Shown here: positions 21,972-36,584 of the stretch, piece by piece
Numbering within the stretch: position 1 is the stretch's first letter
How the letters are laid out: every line of letters starts with the position of its first letter
NCBI GenBank assembly: GCA_964036155.1
Contig: OZ038423.1
Location: 43,663,249 to 43,727,248, forward strand
Source of the DNA: Diploscapter coronatus
Lineage: Eukaryota; Nematoda; Chromadorea; Rhabditida; Rhabditidae
DNA length: 64,000 bases
Direction: 5' to 3'
Translations under genes and position numbers: made by a program
The notes under the pieces: model-generated
The model's input: only the letters and a program-made list of their open reading frames with translations
Told to the model about the DNA's origin: nothing
The model's database searches: none

Positions 21972-24900
21972 ATGTCCCGTCACCGGAACAGGAAAATCGA
22001 CTTTCATGATGGTAGTTTTATTTTTTGTATTTTTCAAATTTTATTTTTAACTCCCACTTAACCACCTTCTAATTATGGCAATTATCTTGGTTTTAAAAGT
22101 GAAAATTATATTAATTTTTTAAAATAAATTTCCCAAAAGACTTGGAAAAACGAGTATGTATGCTGATTTTATGGGAACTCAAAAATTGCCGAAAACTATG
22201 CTAATTTTTCAGACCTGGATGACGATTATGATGATGACGACTACGGTCGATCGTACGAAGACGATATCCCTATGTCACCTGGCTCGGGTAATTTTTAAAA
22301 ATTTATTTATCTTTCTGGAGTTTTGAAGGATGGTTACGAAATTTTACCAAATTTCCTTGAATTTTTCAGAGATAACTTATTTTAAGAAGATATTTTTTAA
22401 CTTTCAGCCCAGTACATCCGACGTCGTCAGACCTCCACTAGTCACACTTCGGGAAATCTGCATTTGGGTGGGAAATTTGGATTTTTTACTGAATTATATT
22501 GAAACTTTCAGGCGCATTCATTCCCGAAGAAGAGCCCATAACTGACGACCATTATCACGGGGAAGAAGACCTGTTCCAGATGGATGATAGTGAGTTTCTT
22601 CTTCTAATTTTCAGCCAATTTTAAAGCTTCTTATAGCAAATCTTATGAACAAATGCGGTTTTCTTATGCACAACTATTCGGATGAAAAAATGAAATTCTA
22701 GACATGCTCCTTTCACTGATCACTACGTCGTTTTACTCCCTATAATGAGCGTAAAATGTGTGCAAGGCAAAGGGCGAGAAGAAGCATGATGCGATTTTTC
22801 GAAAAGCCAACGGTTACCGTACTCTGGGGGGAATAGGAAGGATGGCGAATGTTAGCAGCAAAATTCGGAATTAGGACGAGTTTTAATTGTGCACTTTTGA
22901 GGGGACTGAAGCGAGAGAGTACACAAAGAAAAAAAAGACGAGGGAGAGGAAAATGATATTATAGTGCTTATAAATAAATAGTATAATAAAAAGGATATTT
23001 ATTTTCAGTCGGTCCTCCGCCCGGCTTCCCAGCCAGGCAGCCTCCTGCTCAGTCGGCGTCAACTGTTGTGCCTCCTGTAATTTCCGAACCAGCTCCGACG
23101 AGAACTTTCGCCATCCACCAACTGCCCCCTCCACCCGAGACATCATCCAGTTCGACCTTTGGAAATTTCACTGAAAAGGTAGATTTTGAATTCTTTTTTT
23201 AATTTTTAAGAGGGAATATCAAGGAAAACCAAAGTTTTAGCAAAGAGGTATAGACAGGGGTGCGCACCACTTTGATTCCCCCTAGCATTCCCTCTTAAGT
23301 TATACGATTTCTGGAAAAAAAATATCTGAATAATGAATGGAAATCAAATTTTTGTGACTGATAAGAATTCGATTCTACTGAATCTCCAATATAAATGATA
23401 TTGATGTCGAAAGAACGAGGTAAAAAGCGAGGAAAAATAAGTAAAAGGAAGGATTTCAGCCTGTCCTCCCGAATGTTTCCACTATTCGTCTTTCGGAGAC
23501 AGCTTCTCGCAGCTCGTCGAAATCTCCGTCTCGCTCCAAAACGCCTTCCAGACTCGAGCCCAATTCCACCCAAGGAGCACTACAAGGGGGCACTCTGCCA
23601 GCCAACCAGAGCAGTCATAGGTGGGCTCATTTTTCAAGTTTTATTCTTCTTGTATTCTAATTTTTAAATTATCAGAAAAAAACGTCTTTCATTCAAATTC
23701 TGTGAAAGACTAATTGATATTGAACAGATTTTAAAGAAGAAAAGAATGACGATTTTCCTCAGGAAAGTTGGGAAATGAGTTCGATTTACAAATCCAAATT
23801 TTGTAATTTCTCAAGGATGTAAGCTAATTTTTGAACTTTTGACGTTCGGCATGGAATTTGTCAAAGTTTGAGAGGTGGATGATGCTTGAGATCTCAAAAT
23901 CTCATTGAAAGCGAAAGCCTTGCTTTCTTTAAATTATTTTTAGTCATTATTGCAAATAGCAAAATTCCAGACTGAATCAACTGGCAGCGATCAGTTCCGC
24001 CTCATCGACGCCTAAGCGAGCGAGGAAGGTGGTTCCAGATTCGGAAAAAGACGGCAAGCAGCTGATCAACGTGGTCGTCGTCGGACACGTCGATGCGGGC
24101 AAGAGCACGCTCATGGGGCATCTGCTTTATGAGGTAGATTTTGTATATTCCATGATTTTCCTATTTTGTCAGTCTAGTCAATAATAACTTGGACTAATTT
24201 TCAGCTGGACTACGTCGATCAAAAAACCATCCACAAGTACAGAAACGAATCGTTGCATGCGGGAAAGGCATCTTTCGCATATGCATGGGTGCTTGATGAC
24301 ACTGAACAGGAAAGGTTGGAATTTGTTTACATTTCTGCTAAGAAAAACACTTTACCTCTTGCCTCATTATGAAATATAGCTGAAATAACTCAGTATAGTT
24401 TTGACAGGTTGCTTAAAGAACATAAAATCGAAACACATTCTGATTTTTTCTTTCAATTTCAGAGCTCGAGGAGTGACGATGGACATAGCACGGACGGCGT
24501 TCGAGACGGCCACGAAAAAAGTCGTCCTCCTGGATGCGCCCGGCCACAAGGACTTCATTCCAAATATGATCACTGGTTTGTCACACATTTTTCCTTCTCA
24601 TTTTAGATGCCATAAAAATCCGACCTTTGCAAAGAGTATTATAAGAAAAAAGATAAAAATACTTTTTAATTACTTATTTTGAGACTATTGAACAGCTTAT
24701 TCATTCAATTTAAATATAACAAATGAGGATGAACTTTCGAAAGACTTTTAAAAATTAACTTTGATTTCAGGTGCTTCTCAAGCGGATGCAGCCATTCTCG
24801 TGATAAACGCGACGAACGGCGAATTCGAAACGGGTTTCGAAAATGGAGGCCAGACGAGGGAACACGCCATGCTCCTGAGATCGTTCGGTAAAATTTCGAA

Positions 24901-27088
24901 ACAGAATAGTTCATAAATCGAGAATTTTGATAGTTTCTTTGGCTTTTTAACGGTAAAATACTGAGAAAAAAAAACGCTAGAAAATAATCGTTGGAAATGA
25001 TTTTTAATGGTGAAATTTGCTGAGCATTATTTTCTGAATAACCTACCACATAAGATAAAATGTTTAATTTCACGTCATTTTTCAGAAAGAAAGATTTGCC
25101 AAATTTAGGCATCTCACAAATTCTCGTGGCGATCAACAAACTGGATACGGTTGGCTGGTCCAAGCAAAGATACGATGCGATCGTCGTTCAAATCAAGAAT
25201 TTCCTCACTAAACAGGTCAAAACTTCATTCTTCTTCAAGATTTAGTTTTTTTTCGAAGCTGAGAAGTTTTGTGAAAGATTCTATATTTTCTAATGAAATG
25301 CCTTTAATTTTTTGAAAACGTTTTTTACTCATTCTGCTTCTCGAAATTGTACTTCAGGCGGGTTTTCAATCGAACAAGTGCACATTCGTGCCCGTGTCCG
25401 GTTTGGATGGCGACAATTTGACTGCGAAAGTCGGTCCTGACCATCAACTGAATCAATGGTACAAAGGACCCACTTTATTGGAGGCGATCGGTAGAATTTT
25501 TGAAAAGTGCGATTTAAACTTTAATTTTAGACGCCCTGAAAGCCCCGAAACGCATGGCCGAAGGACCGCTGAGAATCGTTATCACCGATGTTTTCAAGGT
25601 AGGTTGATTTTTATTTGTTCATTTTTCTTTAATCGAGAAAATCTGAGGCAGGAATTTTGCATTTAAAAATGTTACAGTTCAGAATTTTTAATTCGATTAA
25701 TTGAAATCGAACAATATTTGAAAAGAACAAATTTCAGACCCAAACTAATTCAATCAGTTTGGCTGGGAAAATCGAGTCGGGCGATGTGATGGCCGGCGAT
25801 AAAGTTTACTTCATGCCCACCGCTGTTGCTGCTACTGTTAAATGTACGAAAAATTTGAAAGCTTTATTCATCGAAAGGATATCAGAGTTAGGTAGAGTCA
25901 AAATGAATGTTTTGTCTATTTTTCACATATATTTGGGATGAGTCAAAATTTGATATGGTCAAAAGTTAGAAAAAAAACTGAATTCTCAAATGGAGATTAG
26001 AATAATTTAGATTTGACGAGTGATACGGAAAGCCAGTGCGATCAGATGTGTTGTGGTGAGCAGGGCCAGTTCACGCTGACGGGCGTTTTCGAACCCGACA
26101 CCATCTCGACCGGACACGTCATCGTTACTGGGGGGCCGGTAAGTTTTTCAGATTAGAAAATGAGTTCATATGAATTTCTTGAGTATAAAAAGCGTTAAGT
26201 GCACGAAAGGTTTTTTCTGATTCAATTCAAATGCGAGTTAGTTTTAAAATAGAAAATGTAGGCGAAGAAACAAATGAAAGAAACTATTTCAGGACACTCT
26301 AAAACCGGCGAAAAGATTCCTCGTTCGACTCGTCGTCTTCGACATTCAAATTCCGATTATGAAGGTAAAAATTTTACTCTTCTAATTTGCTTCTAGAAAA
26401 CTCTTCATCTCACTTATTTTATCTAAACCAGAGTAATGGCTGAATATCAAAATTGTTTTACTTAAAAATCGAGCGAGTTTACGAATAGGCTTTCTTTTTT
26501 AAATCGAAATTTCAGGGCACCCGCGCGGAGCTCTACTGCCATTCGATGTGCGAGCCATGCACGCTCATCCATCTCCGATCGGCCATCAACAAGAGCGACG
26601 GCACCGTCGTCAAAACCAAACCGAGGTTAACTCTTTCATTTTATTCTATCTGAAAACAGTCCCTTTGAATTATTGTTAGTTTGAGCTATACGAAGAATGA
26701 TACGAGAGACTTTGAAATAGGCTTGTATATCATTCTAATTTCTACAACTTGTTAGTTAAATGTCCTTTTTGTTTGATGAAAGATCAGGTAATTTTAACGA
26801 TAGAAATTTTGGAATGAAAAATTTACAAAAAAAAAAGTCTAAATTTATTCATTTTGAAGATGCCTGTCCCGCAACATGAGCGGAATGGTGGAAATCGAGA
26901 CGGATCACGAGGTCGCCATCGAGCCCTACACGGTTTGTCGGGCGCTAGGGAGAATTACTATCAGGTAAAATTAAGAAATTTATGCTAATTTATAAAAATC
27001 GTCGCTTTTTTTAGAAAAAAATAAGGATAAATTAAGGAGTAGTGGCAACACGATTGCTGTTGGAATTGTGGAACAAACACTCGCCTAG
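21972..27088 (+). CDS. hbs-1: HBS1-like translational GTPase
   Basis: HBS1 works with Pelota/Dom34 in the cytosol to release stalled ribosomes (no-go and non-stop decay). About 19 small exons. The N-terminus [13 protein letters not shown] with an acidic stretch, [12 protein letters not shown] and QYIRRR is the HBS1 N-terminal domain; a Ser/Pro-rich linker follows (about 23010-23620). The GTPase domain shows G1 GHVDAGKST (about 24085), switch [11 protein letters not shown] (about 24470), G3 DAPGHKDF (about 24530) and G4 NKLD (about 25136). SGLDGDN and [11 protein letters not shown] precede beta-barrel domain II (from [10 protein letters not shown], about 25575). Domain III runs through [10 protein letters not shown] and [11 protein letters not shown] to RITIR and the final exon [16 protein letters not shown], stop at 27086-27088. 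All key residues are present. It is told from eEF1A and eRF3 by the N-terminal domain and the C-terminal NTIA motif. Confidence 0.95.
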
Positions 27089-27909
27089 GATTGATTTTTT
27101 TTCGAAACTTCTACGAGTCAAAGACTGGATTTTCTAGAAATGTTTCATATTTTATTTATCAAAAGATTTTTATCCACAATTGTTTTGTTGTTGACAATTA
27201 AAATGTGATTGGCTCCTTGCTACAATATAAAATTCATCGATAATTTAAGAAATACTATGAATTGGAAAAAGTCAATTTTATTGGGTACTTGAGAATTTCG
27301 CGAGGTTCATAAAATCATAGTGTCTTCCTCGAGAAATGTTTCAATTGATCTGGATGAAAGACTGCTAAAGAAACTCAAAAATTATATTTTTGGGATTTCT
27401 CTGAGGAGCTAAGAGACTCATGTTTCTTCACAATGCAATTTGAACCGCGAGTCAACACACTGCGAACACTCTGAGTGGGAGAAAATAACACAAAATTTGA
27501 ATAAATGAAAATTTATTATTTTAAAATTTCACCTATGGCACTACAATGGTTGGAATACCGGAGATAAAGCACTGGGAGTTTATCAATACAAAATAGTACA
27601 AAGCAAAAATTTAAATCAGGATCTGGAATGGGGAATAATGCTGATGATGGTGTAAGCTTTTCGTAAGATATGCGTCATAATTATGTTTCAAATTCGGAAA
27701 AAATCGATATTAATTTTTTTAAGTTAAAATTTTGAGCACATTTAGATTATGGCAATTGAGTGAAAATATTCCGAAATTTAAGAATACGTTAAATACCTGG
27801 AAACTTCACAAAGTGAAAATTAGAACAGTTATCACGAGTTTCATTGTATTATAATATTTTTGTGGTATCATGAAGTTTTCAGATCATAATAGTTGAATGA
27901 GGGGAGAAT
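27089..27909. other. Convergent intergenic region
   Basis: 3' flanks of HBS1 (+) and syntrophin (-). AT-rich, no gene or clear repeat seen. Confidence 0.55.
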
Positions 27910-30900
27910 TTATGCATAAAGACCCAATCGATAGACCTTTGTGGCGAGAAACGAATGCAGTATGAAGACAATCGGCTTGGCCGAGGTGATTAGGTCCACT
28001 TCCTGAATTCGCTGCATTGTTCGAAATGGGATAAGTTATTTATTAATAGCATTAAAAAATAATCTAATTTTAAATCATGTGCAATTTTAAAAAAAAATCT
28101 TTTTTAAAGAGAAACCAACCTGTTCGCCGACCGGCGGTCCGAAGTCGACCCAGAGAAATCGATTCCCATCGTCACCTGTGGCCCGTATTGATTCGAAAGG
28201 GTGTTGCCAAAGCGTCTAAAAATAAAAATAAATGATTATTTTTGCAGTAAAATCTAGCGTACTGACAGTAATAGCTTAGATCAACGAGAAAACTCATGAG
28301 ATATATTTTTACCTCTCCGCCCTGCCCCAGCAAGGTAATTCCGCTTTCTAGGCCGACAATCAGCTCACAATCTTCGCCTCGCCAAATACACGGAGCTGAT
28401 ACCTAAATTTCTAATTCACTCTGATTCATTATTGTTTATAAACTTCATCCGAGTTTAGAGATGAAAGCATCAATCAAGTAGGAGAAATCGATAAATTTTT
28501 ACCAAGAAAACTAGTTTACTAACCTGTGCAGTCTCGGCACAAGCCTCGTACGACCCCAGCACGAGAGCGCGAACCCACTTGGCCAGATCAGCATGGGTCT
28601 CTACCCGCAGCGTGTGGGAACGAACGCCATTCTGTGTGCCGGTTCGGATTCGGAAAGAAATCACGTCGCTGAGTCCTAGAATTTTGCTTACTTGGTACTA
28701 CAGACAAATATCCGAATCTTCTTTTCTTTCAAAAATTTATTTGAAACAAAGTTAGCCTCCATTTTTCATAATTTTTACTCGGAGGTCATGCAGGAAAAGA
28801 TATGATAAACTCTTATTATCCCAAACCTTTCATGACGGGCGCAGTTCTGGAGGTGGTTTGAACGACACGTGTGGCGACGAGCGGTCGACTGATTCGAGGC
28901 TCTGCCCACTCCGTCTTCAACTGAGGCACAGCGTCATAGAACAGCAGCTCGCTTTGGGTCAGAGTGATGAATTTGGGACGCCATGCGACGATGCCGTTAT
29001 CGGTTACCTGAAAAGTTTCTTCTATGATCAGAATTATCTGTATTGAAAGAAAATCGATATGGACGATTTGTAATCAAGTAAAGTTCAAATTTTTTCGAGG
29101 TTTAGCGCGTGAATTTCAGATGATTGGATTACTATATTGACTTCCTACGATGCAATTAAATAAGAAGAGCATCTAACCTGTTCAGAGATCCATCCCATCC
29201 GACGGACCTGAGGATGACCGCCAAGCATTATGTTGACCTGAAATTTGACTAATACAGAAACAATGTAGAATAACCTATTCAACCTGGGCCAATGCCTGGA
29301 TGAGTAAGGCAGAGACACAGCCATGCACTGCTTCGAACCAACTATCCGCCTCTTGTGGCGAAACGCAACGAATTGCCAAAGAATGACGGCCTAGAGGGCT
29401 GCGCATCTGGAATCTTCAGACTCAAAATAATTCTTTAAATTCTCTTCTAACTGTTAAAAAGGAAAAAAGACATTGAACTTGCAAATGTGGTCGCTTTAGA
29501 AAAATCATTATCATTGAATTTTAGTGAATAAATAACGAGAAATTTATACAAACTGATTCTCATATTCAGGTGATTTTAATCGAGAAGAAAGATAGGATGA
29601 TTTGCATCGCCAGAACCTCAAATATCCGTCCCTCCACGTCTGCATTCAATCCGATTCTGGCTACGTATGCGAGTTTCAGTCCGATGGTCCTAATGCCGAC
29701 CCGATGATGTGCATCGACGTTCCGACCGATCGCGTCGTCGTCCCACTCGATTTGGTCGACAACGTTGTCTCGACGCACCAATTCATCCCGACGGTATTGA
29801 ACTGAAAATTGAAAGTACATTTAGTTAGTCTAGCATGGCATAAATATTCAGGAAGCGTATTTACCACTCGATGTGCCTCTTTCAACGATATTTTTATCTG
29901 GGTAATTTTTGGTTGAATTGAAGAAGCGATATACTTTGAAATTTTTAGAAGACTTCAAATTCTCATTAAAAAGAATTTTAAAGATAGAAAATTACCCTGT
30001 AAATCGACGACTCGTCCCGCTCGTTTCAGAGCTCGAACGGCCTCATCGTGCGTCGCGTCGGTGAGATTCTCGCCGTTCACCGACAAAATCACGTCGCCCA
30101 CGAACAGCTCGCCAGTCTGGTCGGCGGCCATTCCTTTGAAGATCTTGCTGAAAACTTCATTGTCATCTTCAAATATCGAAGATATATTTATGCGTAATTT
30201 ATTTAGGAAGAAAATTCCATGATTCAATAGAAGAATATGTGACTTTGTGTTTCTCTTCAAAAATTTGATTAAACTAGAAGATATGATGTATTGATGGCAG
30301 AAAATTTAATTGAATTTTGAAGAAGAAAGAAATTGCTGTTACCTAATAATAATTGGGAGACTATTGTCTCGTCCCCCCTTAATCGAAATGCCCAATCCAT
30401 TGCCGTCGTACTTCGTCACGCGAACAGTCCGCTTCTCGGACTCTAAATCGTGCGAGTGATCTTCTTGGAGAGACTAAAAATGCTTTAATAGAATTTTTAA
30501 TTTATTTCAAATCACTATATGCTTTGATCTTTCAATCTCGTTGTTTAAGATAAATTAAATGTAATTTATCTTCATAGAAGGTCAGATCAGTGTAATCTAC
30601 AGATCCTTTCTATCTTCTAGACTAAATTAGTATCGCGAAAAATAGTACGCTTTAAGAATTTAGCGCAATTTTGAGGTGATTTTGGTACTCCTAGAAACTC
30701 TTATTGGTGTTTCGGCATAATGAATAATACTTGTAGAGTATAAGGATGATGATAAAAATGATAGTGTTTGAGCGTTAGAGACAAAGCGGCCTCAATGATG
30801 GAAGAGATAGACTGGTTCTTAAGAGGGCAAGGCAAATTGACAGACACAACCTGCTGAACACACTCGGGGGTTCGCTCTCAGCCGCTGCCAGACAACCCCA

Positions 30901-31944
30901 ACAGATAAAATGACGAAGTGAATAAGTGAATGAGGGGTGATTGACAGTCCGCTAATATTGACAGATGCGAACACACATAATCTCACACACGACTTACTAC
31001 GGCCACACCATGTCGCATTAACCCCGACCTTTACAGTTATCTCATTTAAACACTCGATTCGATTCGATGCCTTGATATTCGAATTATCGTTTTTTTCTAA
31101 AAAAAATCCTGATCAAAACGTATTCTTAACTTGCCTCCTACATGTCATTATTTGATTTTAGTCAAGTTATGAGCATTGTTATATCGCAAATGAGGTGTCG
31201 ATCTTTTAAAGCATGTTGAAGCTTAGCACTTTTCACTTTTGATAAATATTCTTCTGCTCTTTAAAATCTAAATTTCCTTCTTGCTGGACTTCTCTCACAT
31301 ACACTTTGATTTGAGCCATCTTGAATTCATCAAATTTGAGAGCTTCAATCATTTTTTCTTCAATCTCCGGGGATTAAATATACTCGTTCAGCGAATTCAA
31401 GAAACTCCTGAATACAAATTTTCGTATCTCTTATCGGAGAATTGCATTTCTTCGCGAAGACTAATGGACCCTTTCTACAAACGTTTCATGCGCGCCGACA
31501 CTAATTGAGCTAACGAGTCTGCGACTGGCAAATTGGCATATGTTTAGTAGTTTCAAAAAGTTTGGATAATCAGAAATATTGTTTGCAAAAAAGCTTTAAA
31601 ATTCCTACATATTTAAAATTTTAGAACATTATAGATCATTTTATCAACTTCTTCCAGCGTTTTGTATGTCAATAAAATAAGGAAAACTTTAAGTGCATTG
31701 CGATGAATTCAGAATTTTAAAGCTACGAGAAATTAGAAAGATGTGGATTGCAACGAGAGCTATGCAAAATAAAAATTTACAAAAAAAAACAAATCGTAGA
31801 TTCGCATAAGCCTTAATGCCAATAATTTTGAATGATAAATTTACGTACCTGTAGCGTGAGTGCCGTTGGGTCGAGTGCCGCGAGCACGCGATGCCACTCG
31901 CTATGCACGAGCACCTCCAGTAGACCGCTGCGAATCGCTGCCAT
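27910..31944 (-). CDS. stn-1: Syntrophin
   Basis: Adaptor of the dystrophin-glycoprotein complex at muscle and synaptic membranes; its PDZ domain recruits channels and signalling proteins. Exon 1 (31944-31849) gives [12 protein letters not shown]...TLQ, the first half of the split PH1 domain. After a 1.37-kb intron come [26 protein letters not shown] and [14 protein letters not shown] (PDZ, about 30475-30000). The end of PH1 has [13 protein letters not shown] (about 29620-29800) and [23 protein letters not shown]2 (about 29007-28320) includes [17 protein letters not shown] and [19 protein letters not shown]. The C-terminal syntrophin-unique region ends [19 protein letters not shown] (about 27990-27910), almost the vertebrate ending. 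Eleven exons, total about 460 residues, which is normal for the family. The ortholog in C. elegans is stn-1. Confidence 0.93.
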
Positions 31945-33109
31945 TCCAAATGGCCGACCAGCCCGCAAACAACAATCAAATCAGATGCACCATTGAAGAC
32001 TTTGACATCAGCCAAAACTTGAGATTTAACGTTATAATTATTTGTGAAGTTAGAAAAGTGTCGAAGCTTCGCGAAGAAAGAGTATTCTTTTAGAACGAAT
32101 ATGAAGACTCTAATTTTCGGAGTGCAGAAATTTTCAAATTTGTCTTGTAATTAACTATCTAATACCTAAAGTTATCTGTAATCAGAAAACAAGAAATGTT
32201 GAGAGTTTATTTTTAGATTTGATAGTCAAAATAGAAGAAAAGTTTGACTTCCGATTGTCGTTAAATTTGAAAATTCTGAAAAGAAGCGACTCTTTAGAAG
32301 GAACTCATAATCGTAAAAACGTCCCATTCAGTTATTTTCGGGAACAAGCTCGCTCGATGAATAATGCAAAATGCGCGCTTATAGGAGATTCAATTTGGGA
32401 ATAAGTGAATTTCGGAAGCTAAAAAGGTGGCCATTTCTGGAGAGAAATTGAGAAATCAGGCCAAGTTAGGAAAATTAGAGCGTATCTTTCACCAGATCAG
32501 ATAGTGTATCATATCACTCCATATCCGATTTAGAGGTTAGCACTTTATTCTTTGAAGTTTTTCATTAAGTAAAAAGAAGCTGCAATTTTTAAAGAAAATA
32601 AAATTTCATTTGGTCAAAAATTCAAAAATCTGCATAACAATGATTTTTCCATGAAAAACGAGCAATCAAACGCCCGGCCTTTGCACCTCGTAAAAATTTT
32701 ATGAAGGCGGTGATAAATTTAACGGGCATTCCTTAGATAGAGACGACATTCAAAAGACAATTATTTGAGCGGGAAAATCCATTTTCATCGCATTTTTCTT
32801 TTACAAGCTTGTTTTTACGTTGATCGGACAATTGTTTTCAAATCGAGATAAGCCTTCTTATTTTAGAGCATGACTTTCTCTGAAGAATCGTAAAACTCTA
32901 TCATAATTGATGCAACTTTTGACATAACTCTCGATTTTCATGAAATAATAATTTCGCTAGGATGCAAATTTAGATTTTTTGCTTATTTATATTTATGAAA
33001 TCTCGCGCTTTGAATTTTTTAAAATTCAAATGAAAATCATTTTATAAAATTTTTAAAAATTTTACGAAAAAATCGACGAAAATAATATGGAAACTGAGCT
33101 TCACATCGG

Positions 33110-33440
33110 GCGAGGGGGCTCAGGCACAAAAGCACTTCCCAATGTTGAAGGCAATATGCGGGCGAGAAGAGAGCGAATCAAATGTAGAGGGAAAAGATAG
33201 AGAACGAGAAGAAATAGTTCGGGAGAAGAAAAGAGGCAAAGAAAGAGAAATAGTGCGAAATGAGAAGATGTGAAAAGGAATAGCACATGTTAGAGAAAGC
33301 GAGAAGCTGCCTCTGGCTATGTTAGACGGCTATATGCATCCTCTGCGTGTCTGACCATAGCTCGATCACTCTCCCTTTCCCCTCACTTTCACTCTCACTC
33401 TCATGACAACATTCGACTCTTTCCGACTCAGCTTCAGAAC
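33110..33440. promoter_or_regulatory. Strand-asymmetric purine/pyrimidine block
   Basis: From about 33150 to 33300 the plus strand is GA-rich (GAGAAGAAATAG, GGGAGAAGAAAAGAGG). From about 33350 to 33430 it switches to CT-rich (CTCTCCCTTTCCCCTCACTT). GA/CT-rich blocks are common near nematode transcription starts. Its position between divergent genes makes a promoter plausible, but nothing proves it. Confidence 0.35.
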
Positions 33441-36400
33441 CACCACTAATCTTCTAATTTATCTTTCCGTTAGGCTATCTCCTCTTATATTTTAATTTCT
33501 CTACTAGTATTTTGATAGGGAAAATCTTCTAGATGGGGAGTTCGAGCGATGTTTGAAATTCGAGAAGCTCGAAAGAAAGCCGGGTTCAAGTGGGCTGTTA
33601 ACCGAGCAAGTGCGGCGCAAACGAAAACGCTCTGCAAAAACCCCGGAGAGCTTTCCGCTTTTATTTTATAGAGCATGCAAATTATTCCGGGTTTTGGTTT
33701 TAATACATATTCTATTTTTACGAATTGGTCAGGGATTTTGGAGTTTGGTATATAAGAAAAGCTGATCTTCACTGAAACTCTAGGTGAATTTATATTTGAC
33801 GAAATAGGAGTTGATATTTAGGAATTTTAATTTTAAAATTTTACTGAAGATCAGGCTTTATTTTGTTCACTCTTCTATGAAGAATGCTTTTTCCAAGAAT
33901 GTATTGCTATTCTTAGCCTGCACTTATTAAAGTTTACCAATAGAGCATGGTTAGCTACGTATGTACGTCTGTAAAAAGTTGACATACGGACGCGCGACAT
34001 TTGCAAAGTGGTTGTAGAGAGAAAGATTAGAACATTCGAGGGATGCGAGAGAAAACGAGAAATGAAAGGACCATCTCCGCGTGATCGTCTGCTAAACTGA
34101 AAAAGTAGGAATTCGAGCTGGGGTTGAATTGAAAAAATTATTATAGATTTCTTTTTCTTTTGCTGAATATCGGAAGATTTGGTTGATCGAAATTATAATA
34201 TTGTTCGTCTCTGGCGAAGTGAGCATTCGACTGAAACTCCGTCAAAAGGTGCAAAAATTAGCTTACATTGAAAAATGGCGTAATATGCATAATTAGTCGT
34301 AAATCTAGCCCATAATTCAAATTGCCCTCGCTAATTTTGCAATCTTACGGGATACCCTTCGAATTTTTTGTATTATTCCCCCTCGTGAGTTTTTTTTTAA
34401 TAGACGTGTACCAGTTGAATAATGAGCGAGCTTTACGACTAATCGCGCATATCACGCCATTTTTCAACCGAGTGTTCACTTCGCCAGACACGAACAATGC
34501 TTTAGCGTATACTTTTAGATTAGAAATTTTCAAGCTAGTAATCTTTTATAGATGTATAAAATCTAGATTTCTGATATCCCTTATACCAAACCCTGTTTAC
34601 CAGATAACTCCCACCACTTTTCGTGTTATATAGCTCGATTACAAGAGGGCTTCGTTCAATATTGACAAGAAGGATCATCATTGATGCTCAAGAGAAATTC
34701 CGAAACCTCAATGGGCCTATTTTTAACTTTCCCTACTTAATCGTGTTGAACCGAATTTGAACTCGATTTGTGTACCCAAATTGTTTCGCGATCCTAACTT
34801 TAAATACCTTACATTTACCTATTTCCTCCAGATTTTGACTTGAATTTGTTGAAAAGTTCAGGTTGTACGATTCCTATCTAAGTTTATTATTTGTCTGCAA
34901 TTTTATGTTTAAAAGGTATTCATTTTGTGATCACGATCTGTGTGATTTCTCAGCCAATCTGCAAAGTTCTAAGATCCTTGACGCATTAAATTATCAGACA
35001 GTTTTTGTTTTCAATTGATATTTAACTCTATCTCGAAAAATTATTCAAAGATCTCATTTTTCCCCAGATATTTATGCGAACTCTTTTGCGTGTATGCATT
35101 TTTGCTCGAGGTTAGAATTTACATAGCAAAGTATCGTCGTTCTTCGAAAAACAAACCTCTGAATTATCTGATAGAAAGTGGAATAGCGTGAGAAAAGAAC
35201 AAGAGGTAGATGTATCGTTTTTCATGATGAATTTTTACTATTTTCCTGTTGTATTTTCAAAATTATTTTGAATACCCAGATTTTCGAACATTCTCGAAAT
35301 GAGCCTTTGATGGTTTGAAAAAGGATAAAAAATTTTCGAGCCATTTTCTGAGGTCTATCTTTTATCACTAAACAAAGGGAGTTTCTAGACTGTCGGACAA
35401 CTCGGTCACCAGCGGTCCTACTAAGCGCATTACTTAGGCATTTAGCATGATTCTACGTGATTTTGCGTTGCTTCCTTCTGATCTTTAATTTCAAACTCGA
35501 TTTTTCGATCATTCCACGTATGATTTTTCAAACTTTCGGTGATATTCATATCTTGCCTTGATAAAACTCATTTTCAAAACAATTCTTGATTTTGTTCACT
35601 TTTTAGTTCATTGATATTGATATTTATGGAAGAATATCGTGTCTAGCGATAATGTCAAATTTTATACTATTTCATACTTGGCAAAACGCTAGTTATCAAG
35701 CAATAGTGATCTTTGTATATTTGATCATTCTAATCATATTATTTGTTCTCAGTTTCATGCTCGTGTTTCGGGAATAGTTTTCGATTTTCGTTCCGCCTCA
35801 ATCAAATATTGATTCTGGTTTGAACTGTTGCAGTTTTGATGAATGCATATTTCGAAACTCGTTTCTAAAATGATATAAAATGCTGCCTTATTTCCTAACG
35901 CGTTAGTCAGTCTTTAATTCTATTAAACTTGATGATTTTGCCGTTTTTCTCGAGTATTTCTGATATTGGATTAGTGGAAAACGCTCCTTCCTATTAGGTT
36001 TTTCTTGTATTCAATATGAATTACTCATCTTGTTTGAAGATAACAGCTTTTTTCTTTAATTCTTTAATCTGAAACATGTGAAAAATATATTTTAATACTC
36101 ATGATTAAGCATAACGATAGGATATTGTTTTAGTTATTGAGTCATAACTAAATTTTATTGACGTATTTGGCAGGAAAAACTGAAGATTAGCGAATTGACA
36201 GAATGATACATCTTCGTTTCTGAATGAATAGCTGTATTCTTTAGCTCTAAATCCAAAAATTACAAGATTAGACGGATTATTTCTTCTTCATTGAAGTCCC
36301 TCTGGCATTACTTCACGTTTTTCGTCTTTCTAGTCGCATGATAAAATGCTACTCCTTCTGAAGAAACTTTGAATCCGAATAATCCAAATTTTAATTTTAT

Positions 36401-36496
36401 TTTCCCAATTTGATAAACCTTTAACGAAACCAAAATCAGACTCGGTGAAAATTCAACAAATCAAATCCGGCTGCGCTATAACGCAAAGAGAACAAG

Positions 36497-36584
36497 GCAG
36501 GCATAATTATTCGGGATGGAGAAAAAGCGAGCGAATCTAAAATTGTTTTTTTCACTCATAACATTCCGGATAATTTATGCCTGC
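36497..36584. repeat. Inverted repeat, 22-bp arms
   Basis: GCAGGCATAATTATTCGGGA at the left pairs with TCCGGATAATTTATGCCTGC at the right with about three mismatches. The two arms are separated by about 43 bp. Confidence 0.75.

Noticed and set aside
34322..34633. 103-codon plus-strand open frame in the long gap
   Set aside because: AT-rich chance frame overlapped by an open frame on the other strand; no motif or splice signals in keeping with an exon.
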